Shown one piece after another: positions 52,780-57,744 of a stretch of DNA of 57,744 nucleotides. How positions within the stretch are numbered: position 1 is the first letter of the stretch; every line of letters begins with the position of its first letter. The stretch is from assembly GCA_031272185.1 (NCBI GenBank), contig JAISUG010000094.1, forward strand, positions 1-57,744. The letters are read 5' to 3'. The notes beneath the pieces are model-generated. The model was not told the DNA's origin. It did not search any database and worked only from the letters and a program-made list of their open reading frames with translations. Made by a program: the position numbers and the translations under genes. This stretch comes from Lachnospiraceae bacterium. GTDB lineage: Bacteria; Bacillota; Clostridia; Lachnospirales; Lachnospiraceae.

Positions 52780-54246
52780 CTATGCCCCCAGCTCCCACAG
52801 CTCATCGAACACCGCGACCTGGGACTGGTAAGCCTCCTCGAAGACATGGAAGTACTTGGCATACTTCTCGGCATTCTCCGGGATGGGCTTCGTGGCGGTG
52901 TCTTTCTGGACCATGACCGACACGCCCTCGTCCACGTCCTTGTAGATCCCCATGGCCACGCAGGCCAGCACCGCATTGCCGATAACCGCCGCCCAGCCGG
53001 CATTCTTGATGGTGTATACCTCTGCGTTGAGGATGTCCGCGAAGACCTGGCGCACGAATGGGCTCTTGCTCATGCCGCCCATGGCGGTGACAGCCTTGAT
53101 ATCCATCCCTGCGGCACGGTGCTTCACCAGGATCTCGTTCAGGTTATAGCCCACGCCCTCGATGACGGCGCGTATCAGGTCGTTGTGGGTGGTCTTCAGT
53201 GACACGCCCGTGAAGAATGCCTTCGCTTTGTTGTTGGTGCGGATGCCCCGCTCCCCGGCCAGGTACGGGCAGAATATCACGCCGTTGCTGCCCAATGGGG
53301 CCTGGGCCGCGTTCTGGTCCAGCATGATGGTGAACACGGACTCACCGGTGGCGGCCGCCTGCTTGTCTTCCTCTATGCAGATGGTCTTGCGCAGCCATTC
53401 CAATGTGTTCCCGGAGTTGGACGTGCCGGGGAAAGACACGGGGCTGCCCACGCAGCTCACACCGCCGGAGGTGCCGCAGCTGATGCTGGTGTCGCCTTTG
53501 TGGATGATGCCGGAGCCGTAGCGGTTGATGTCGCCGTCGGCGGTGCCGATCACGACCTTGGTGCCGGGGGCCAGCCCCGCCTCATCGGCCACGGATTCCA
53601 GGATCTCGCCGGCCACGTCCGCCATGTCATGCATCTCGGGAATCAGATGTTTGGGGATGCCCATCTGGTCGATAAGCGCCCATGTCCAGTCCTTGCGGTC
53701 GGTGTCCACCAGGGCCCCGCTCCACGCCACGATTCGGTCGGTCACGTTCTTCCCGGTGAGCTTGTATATGATGTAGTTGTGGTTGTTGGGGATCCAATGC
53801 TTCGCTTTCGCAAACACGTCAGGCAGGTTCTTCTTGATCCAGTAGAGGCTCACGCCCGAACGGCCCGGGCCTATGAACCGGCGGCCTTCCGCCATCTCCG
53901 GGGTCAGCATGGCCGTGATTTCCTTGCCCTCTTTGATCGCGCGGTTGTCCATCCAGATGATGGCGTTGCGCAGTGGCTTGCCGTCCTCGCCAATGAGCAC
54001 GGTGTCAGAAGTGGTTCCGTCGTTGCACACGCACAGGATGTCGTTTTTGTCGATGCCTTCGGTCAGGATCCTGTTGTTGGCGCAGAACACCTTCCACCAA
54101 TCCTCCGGGTCCTGCTCCACCCACCCCTCTTTCTCCCGGTACGTGGGATACTCCGCGGTGGCCGTCTTGACCAGCTGGCCGTCGGTGGTAATCAGGGCCG
54201 ACTTCGCCGCGCTGGTGCCGAAATCATGTGCGATGATGTATTTCAT
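52780..54246 (-). CDS. FGGY-family carbohydrate kinase (third)
   Basis: A 488-residue sugar kinase, closely similar along its length to the FGGY kinase at 19.2-20.6 kb. Shared features are MKYIIAHDFGTS, GWVEQDPEDWWKVFC, GPGRSGVSLYWIKKN, SCGTSGG and AMGGMSKSPFVRQVFAD. The phosphate motifs and catalytic Asp region (VCNDGTTSD) are present. The start has GGAGAGGAG upstream; extra upstream codons are not conserved. It begins a minus-strand set with a zinc dehydrogenase and a PfkB kinase, under an extended -10 promoter with two shared motifs. Duplication with divergence suggests two related substrates. Confidence 0.92.
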   Translation of the reverse strand: MKYIIAHDFGTSAAKSALITTDGQLVKTATAEYPTYREKEGWVEQDPEDWWKVFCANNRILTEGIDKNDILCVCNDGTTSDTVLIGEDGKPLRNAIIWMDNRAIKEGKEITAMLTPEMAEGRRFIGPGRSGVSLYWIKKNLPDVFAKAKHWIPNNHNYIIYKLTGKNVTDRIVAWSGALVDTDRKDWTWALIDQMGIPKHLIPEMHDMADVAGEILESVADEAGLAPGTKVVIGTADGDINRYGSGIIHKGDTSISCGTSGGVSCVGSPVSFPGTSNSGNTLEWLRKTICIEEDKQAAATGESVFTIMLDQNAAQAPLGSNGVIFCPYLAGERGIRTNNKAKAFFTGVSLKTTHNDLIRAVIEGVGYNLNEILVKHRAAGMDIKAVTAMGGMSKSPFVRQVFADILNAEVYTIKNAGWAAVIGNAVLACVAMGIYKDVDEGVSVMVQKDTATKPIPENAEKYAKYFHVFEEAYQSQVAVFDELWELGA

Positions 54247-54401
54247 AGATTTTCTCCTCTCCCCCAAACCGGGTGACCACCCGTCCGGGAACAAGATCGC
54301 CTCTTGCGCCATTTCCATTACGTCACCGCGCTTTGCGTGCTGCATTTGTCGCGATGGGGCGCAAGCCACTTAGATTGTGCAATATACCCTTCAATGTGAT
54401 T

Positions 54402-54410
54402 ATTATAGCA
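54402..54410 (-). promoter_or_regulatory. Extended -10 promoter of the third FGGY kinase
   Basis: On the minus strand TGCTATAAT, inside TGTGCTATAAT. No -35 box. The predicted start is near 54395, giving a leader of about 150 bases. Confidence 0.7.
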
Positions 54411-54449
54411 CAATATTTTGAAAATTCATCCCGCTTTTTGTGGATTATA

Positions 54450-54530
54450 CCTAAAACGTAAAAAGTAAACGCCGTTGTTATTCGGCACTTCATGACAAGT
54501 TTTTGTGAATTATACCTAAAACGTTAAAAG
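54450..54530 (+). promoter_or_regulatory. Pair of shared regulatory motifs at the third FGGY kinase promoter
   Basis: CCTAAAACGTAAAAAG (54450-54465) and CCTAAAACGTTAAAAG (54515-54530) lie within 31-bp near-identical direct repeats beginning TTTTTGTGRATTATAC. Centres are 65 bp apart in the same orientation. The proximal centre is about 62 bp upstream of the predicted start. Confidence 0.75.
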
Positions 54531-54613
54531 CGGCTGTCTATGCCCGGCGGTTTGCCCAGGTGGCCTCCGGTTTTGCCCCACCGTCGAGACGGTGCCGCCG
54601 TCAAATCCCCACC

Positions 54614-54647
54614 AAAAAAGGCGCCTGCCACAAACCCGGCAGGCACC
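54614..54647 (-). terminator. Rho-independent terminator of the malic enzyme gene
   Basis: On the minus strand GGTGCCTGCC, loop GGGTTTGT, GGCAGGCGCC and TTTTTT: a classic strong terminator about 120 bases after the stop codon. A further small palindrome CACCGTC/GACGGTG lies at 54579-54594. Confidence 0.9.
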
Positions 54648-54655
54648 CTCATGTA

Positions 54656-54786
54656 CCATCACACCCGCGCCACGCCGCTCCGGCGGGCGGCCTTGTTCAT
54701 CAGATCACGTCGCCGTGCGCATCCAGGGCACCCCAAACATTGTCGCAATGCAACCTGCGGCCCCATCACACCCGCGCCACGCCGCT
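54656..54786. repeat. Duplicated malic enzyme 3' end (direct repeat, 107 bp apart)
   Basis: CCATCACACCCGCGCCACGC followed by CGCT is present exactly at 54763-54786 (last codons and stop of the gene) and 54656-54679, between the stop and the terminator. The copy even preserves the coding sense of the last residues (SGVARV then stop). Confidence 0.9.
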
Positions 54787-55941
54787 TTTCCTGGCGGCCT
54801 GGGCCACGGCCCCTGCCACCGCGTCGCGCACCCTTGGGTCAAACGCCGCCGGGATAATGTAGTCCTCCCGAAGCTCCCCATCGGTGATCAGCCCCGCCAG
54901 CGCATAAGCCGCCGCGATCTTCATGTCGTCGTTGATGTCCGAGGCACGCACGTCAAATGCGCCACGGAAGATCCCGGGGAACGCCAGCACGTTGTTGATC
55001 TGATTGGGGAAATCGCTGCGCCCCGTGGCGATGACCCGGGCGCCCCCCGCTTTCGCGTCGTCGGGGAAGATCTCCGGCGTAGGGTTCGCACAGGCGAAGA
55101 TGATGGCGTCCTTCTTCATGGTCTTCACCATGTCGATGCTCACCACGCCGGGCGCCGACACACCCAGGAACGCATCCGCGCCCACCAGCGCATCCGCCAG
55201 GCTCCCTTTGCGTCCTTCCCGGTTCGTCTTTTTCGCGATTTCCTCCTTTGCGGGGTTCATCCCCCTCTCCCGCCCCTCGTATATGATACCCGTCCGGTCG
55301 CAGAGCGTCACGTCGCCGAAGCCATTGGAGAGAAGCAGCTTCGTGATGGCGATGGCCGCCGCGCCCGCCCCATTGATCACCAGTCGGATGTCCTCTTTCT
55401 TTTTGCCCACCAGGCGCAGGGCATTGGTCATCCCCGCCAGGGTGATCACCGCGGTGCCGTGCTGGTCGTCATGGAAGATGGGTATGTCGCAGCGCTTTTT
55501 CAGCTTTTCCTCTATCTCGAAGCACCGGGGCGCGGAGATGTCCTCCAGGTTCACGCCGCCGAAACTCCCCGCCAGCAGCGCCACCGTGTCCACGATGTCG
55601 TCCACCTCTTTGGAGCGCACGCACAGGGGGATGGCGTCCACGCCGCCGAACGCCTTGAACAGCACGCACTTGCCCTCCATCACCGGCATGCTGGCCTCAG
55701 GGCCGATGTCCCCCAGCCCCAGCACCGCCGTGCCGTCGGAGACCACCGCCACCGTGTTCCATCGCCCCGTGAGCTCGTAGCTTTTGTCTATGTCTTTCTG
55801 GATCTCCAGGCAGGGCTGCGCCACCCCCGGCGTGTACGCCAGGGACAGGTCCTCCTTGGACGCCACCGCCATCTTGGGGACAGTTTCCAGCTTCCCCCGC
55901 CACTCATAATGCTTCTTCAACGATTCCTTCGCATAGTCCAT
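54766..55941 (-). CDS. NAD-type malic enzyme
   Basis: A 391-residue short-form bacterial malic enzyme that decarboxylates malate to pyruvate with NAD(P)H production. Tyr lies in SLAYTPGVAQPC and Lys in VMEGKCVLFKAFGG. The metal-binding segment is IFHDDQHGTAVI, the nucleotide-binding segment VINGAGAAAIAITKL, and NPTPEIFPDDA follows. GGAGG lies ten bases upstream of the chosen ATG; an ATG three codons earlier is too close to it. It is followed by its own terminator and preceded by the LDH2-family dehydrogenase. Confidence 0.94.
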   Translation of the reverse strand: MDYAKESLKKHYEWRGKLETVPKMAVASKEDLSLAYTPGVAQPCLEIQKDIDKSYELTGRWNTVAVVSDGTAVLGLGDIGPEASMPVMEGKCVLFKAFGGVDAIPLCVRSKEVDDIVDTVALLAGSFGGVNLEDISAPRCFEIEEKLKKRCDIPIFHDDQHGTAVITLAGMTNALRLVGKKKEDIRLVINGAGAAAIAITKLLLSNGFGDVTLCDRTGIIYEGRERGMNPAKEEIAKKTNREGRKGSLADALVGADAFLGVSAPGVVSIDMVKTMKKDAIIFACANPTPEIFPDDAKAGGARVIATGRSDFPNQINNVLAFPGIFRGAFDVRASDINDDMKIAAAYALAGLITDGELREDYIIPAAFDPRVRDAVAGAVAQAARKSGVARV

Positions 55942-55987
55942 ACCAACCATCCCTCCATGCACGCGCTCGCAGGGGAACCGCACGGTT

Positions 55988-56139
55988 CGCGCCGCCCGAC
56001 CTGCTCAGTAAATCCCCCGAACACTTTCCCTTACCCTTTCCTTTCTCCTGCGGGGGCCCCACGACCCGCGCCGCCCGACCTGCTCAGTAATTCCCCCGAA
56101 CACTTTCCCTCAATAATTCCCCCCGAACACTTTCCCTTT
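55988..56139. repeat. Threefold iteration of the LDH2-family gene 3' end
   Basis: The last 25 bases of the gene (CCCCCGAACACTTTCCC) recur twice downstream. A 44-bp unit beginning CGCGCCGCCCGACCTGCTCA lies at 55988-56031 and 56067-56110 with one mismatch. The unit occupies the spacer before the malic enzyme gene. Confidence 0.88.
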
Positions 56140-57237
56140 CTCCCCCGGCGCATAGTCCCCGAAATACGCCGCCGGGTCGATGTGGGCGAACGCGCAGAAG
56201 TCAAACACCTCCACCATGGTGTTCTCGTTCACCGGGATGCCCTCTTTCAGGCGCTGCTCCATGGCGAAGACCTCTTTCTCCCCGTGGGTGTAGATCTGCG
56301 CGGCTCCCTCCGCTTTCGGGCTCTCCCGCACCTCGGCGAGGAAAGTGGAAAAATGCGTCCTGATGGCATCCGCATCCCCGAATATGGCCGGGTCGATGGC
56401 AGCGAAACCGTGGCAGATCCCCCCCTTGGACCCCTGCATGGCTTTGTTGCTGGTCATCCCCAGGCTCAAGATGCTGCTGAATATCTCGCAGAGCATCCCG
56501 AACCCATACCCTTTGTGGCTGCCCAGCACCTCGCCGCTGCCCCCCAGCGGCATGATCCCCCCGCCGTTTTTCGCCACGATGTTCGCCAGCACATCCGGCG
56601 CATCCGTGCTGGGGTGGCCGTTTTTGTCCAGCGCCCACCCTTCGGGGAGGGGCTTTTCCATTTTGTTGTACATTTCCAGCTTCCCCCGGGTCACCACCGT
56701 GGTGGAAGCGTCGTATAGGAACGGGTACGGGTCCGCGGGCATCGCGACGGCGATGGGGTTTGACCCAAGCATGGCCAGCCGCCCGAAAGTGGGTACCATG
56801 ATGGCCTCGGAGTTGGTGCAGGAAAACCCTATGAGCCCGGCGTCGCAGGCCATCTTCGCATAATACCCGGCGATGCCGTAGTGGTTGGAGTTGCGGGCGC
56901 TGACGATCCCCACGCCGCTCTCTTTCGCTTTCTTGATGGCCAGCTCCATGGAAAAATGCCCGATGAGCTGCCCCATGCCGTCATTGCCGTCCACCACCGC
57001 CGACACCGGCGTCTCATGCACCACGGCCGGTTTCGCTTTCGGGTGGATCATCCCCTTTTCGATGCCCTTGTGGTAGCGCACCATCCGCTGCATCCCATGG
57101 CTCTCGATGCCATAGAGGTCAGACGTCAGCAGCACGTCCGTGATGATCCCGCACTCGTCGGGGGTGAACCCCAGCGCCGCGAACACATCCCGGCACAGCC
57201 TCTTCAGCGTTTCATACGGCCAATACACATACCCCAT
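56110..57237 (-). CDS. LDH2-family malate/L-lactate/sulfolactate-type dehydrogenase
   Basis: A 375-residue NAD(P)-dependent dehydrogenase of the LDH2/MDHG2 family, unrelated to classical lactate dehydrogenases. Recognisable segments are YGIESHGMQRM, VVDGNDGMGQLIGHFSM, SARNSNHYGIAGYYAKMA (His), NPIAVAMPA and GSHKGYGFGMLCEIFSS. The start at MGYVYWPYE has GGAGG seven bases upstream; upstream in-frame sequence is leader. Adjacent to malic enzyme, it may oxidise a 2-hydroxyacid feeding that step (malate/oxaloacetate/pyruvate node). The exact substrate is open. Confidence 0.92.
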   Translation of the reverse strand: MGYVYWPYETLKRLCRDVFAALGFTPDECGIITDVLLTSDLYGIESHGMQRMVRYHKGIEKGMIHPKAKPAVVHETPVSAVVDGNDGMGQLIGHFSMELAIKKAKESGVGIVSARNSNHYGIAGYYAKMACDAGLIGFSCTNSEAIMVPTFGRLAMLGSNPIAVAMPADPYPFLYDASTTVVTRGKLEMYNKMEKPLPEGWALDKNGHPSTDAPDVLANIVAKNGGGIMPLGGSGEVLGSHKGYGFGMLCEIFSSILSLGMTSNKAMQGSKGGICHGFAAIDPAIFGDADAIRTHFSTFLAEVRESPKAEGAAQIYTHGEKEVFAMEQRLKEGIPVNENTMVEVFDFCAFAHIDPAAYFGDYAPGEKGKVFGGNY

Positions 57238-57306
57238 AAAATGCCTCCTCTTGATCAAACGAGCTGGTATTCCAGTCGAATCACCCAGCCGCCCAACAAC
57301 AAAAGT

Positions 57307-57335
57307 ATTATCCCACAGGGCGCATGAAAAATCAA
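57307..57335 (-). promoter_or_regulatory. Promoter of the LDH2-family gene
   Basis: TTGATT, 17 bases, GATAAT on the minus strand. The leader is about 60 bases. No CCTAAA motif is visible here, so this unit seems outside the shared regulon. Confidence 0.65.
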
Positions 57336-57396
57336 GCACCTATCAGTGATTGTGTCAGGCATTTGGCCATGCGTTTCTGGTCATATCACAGCTCAA

Positions 57397-57450
57397 GTTA
57401 CAGGTCACTCCCCAGCCGGACAAAGAGCCGCCGGGACGGGTCCGTTCCGG
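57397..57450. repeat. Dispersed palindromic intergenic repeat, copy E
   Basis: Contains GTTACAGGTCACTCCCCAGC, CGGACAAAGAGCCGCCGGGA and CGGGTCCG. It lies upstream of the LDH2-family promoter near the right edge. Confidence 0.65.
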
Positions 57451-57520
57451 TGCCGGAGTGGCCCGTAACCTGCCCACTCCCCATCATACGGGCATTTTCG
57501 GAATACATTTGACTTCATGC

Positions 57521-57715
57521 CTATTTCGTGGTAATTTTGTGTTGTGGGTTTCCAGAGAGACCGCACATGACCGACGACCAATAGAAAACAAAAACCATGG
57601 CGGCCACAAGAGTGCCATGTGTGCCCCCGAGTTTGACAGCAAAAAACAGCGCAGCCGTTGTAACAGCTGCGGCTGCGGGTGTTTTGAAAAGTATTTTTTC
57701 TAAGACGCATATCAT
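57521..57715 (-). CDS. Possible small membrane protein
   Basis: A 64-codon frame encoding MICVLEKILFKTPAAAAVTT, a hydrophobic segment AALFFAV, then LVAAMVFVFYWSSVM and a polar tail. Two potential membrane segments make it more protein-like than random frames, but the ribosome binding site is weak and I recognise no family. The rest of the right-hand 500 bases holds only the promoter and repeat listed separately. Confidence 0.3.
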   Translation of the reverse strand: MICVLEKILFKTPAAAAVTTAALFFAVKLGGTHGTLVAAMVFVFYWSSVMCGLSGNPQHKITTK

Positions 57716-57744
57716 GTGAACCTATGCCATCCCCGCCCCATCGA

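Noticed and set aside
32172-54530. Catabolite-repression (cre) sites as explanation of the CCTAAARCGT motif
   Set aside because: There is a partial likeness to the cre core, but the flanks do not match WTGNAARCGNWWWCAW. The sites also lie upstream of promoters at fixed distances and in one orientation, unlike typical cre sites.

Overview
The window is GC-rich (about 60% by eye) and looks like a chromosome segment of an anaerobic Firmicute, most likely in or near Lachnospiraceae. The evidence is the tig-clpP-clpX-lon-engB order, the DUF5716/DUF5717 pair and DUF4364 (families I associate with that group), Gram-positive lipoproteins, AGGAGG-type ribosome binding sites, and -35 boxes that are mostly TTGATT. 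I saw no rRNA, tRNA, CRISPR array or prophage.

Layout. 1-5.6 kb: DUF5716 (cut by the window edge), DUF5717 and DUF4364. 5.7-12.6 kb (minus): protein quality-control genes tig, clpP, clpX, lon, then engB. 13.0-25.9 kb (minus): a nine-gene catabolic and uptake run of aldo/keto reductase, FGGY kinase, zinc dehydrogenase, D-2-hydroxyacid dehydrogenase, second FGGY kinase, alpha/beta hydrolase and a three-gene ABC importer. 26.2-31.6 kb (minus): a compact nitrogenase-like H-D-K set followed by an IS701-family transposase-fold gene whose catalytic residues all appear substituted. 32.3-37.5 kb (plus): class II aldolase, iron alcohol dehydrogenase, MFS and MATE transporters. 37.8-44.8 kb (plus): an Opp/Dpp-type importer whose last ATPase carries a His-Gly-rich tail, plus a membrane protein of unknown role. 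44.9-45.7 kb (minus): a second class II aldolase lacking metal ligands. 45.9-49.9 kb (plus): a heterodimeric ABC exporter. 50.1-54.2 kb (minus): PfkB kinase, zinc dehydrogenase and a third FGGY kinase. 54.8-57.2 kb (minus): malic enzyme and an LDH2-family dehydrogenase.

How it may fit together (inference). The dehydrogenases, FGGY and PfkB kinases and class II aldolase could oxidise polyols or sugar acids, phosphorylate the ketose, cleave it, and let the iron alcohol dehydrogenase reduce the aldehyde. Five transcription units (aldo/keto reductase, both aldolases, Opp importer, third FGGY kinase) share a 16-bp motif, CCTAAARCGTNAAAAG. Its CCTAAA half always faces the promoter, and its centre lies about 63 or 74 bp upstream of the predicted start. 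This suggests one activator regulon, although no regulator gene lies in the window.

Most notable: (1) the shared motif with helical phasing; (2) the nitrogenase-like set with apparent AUC start codons, a three-Cys D subunit, a Cys-less K subunit and an Arg/Gly-rich tail; (3) the catalytically dead transposase-fold gene; (4) the pseudo-aldolase; (5) the His-rich ATPase tail; (6) a dispersed palindromic repeat in five copies; (7) repeated copying of gene 3' ends into the sequence just downstream, and many direct repeats about 72 bp apart.
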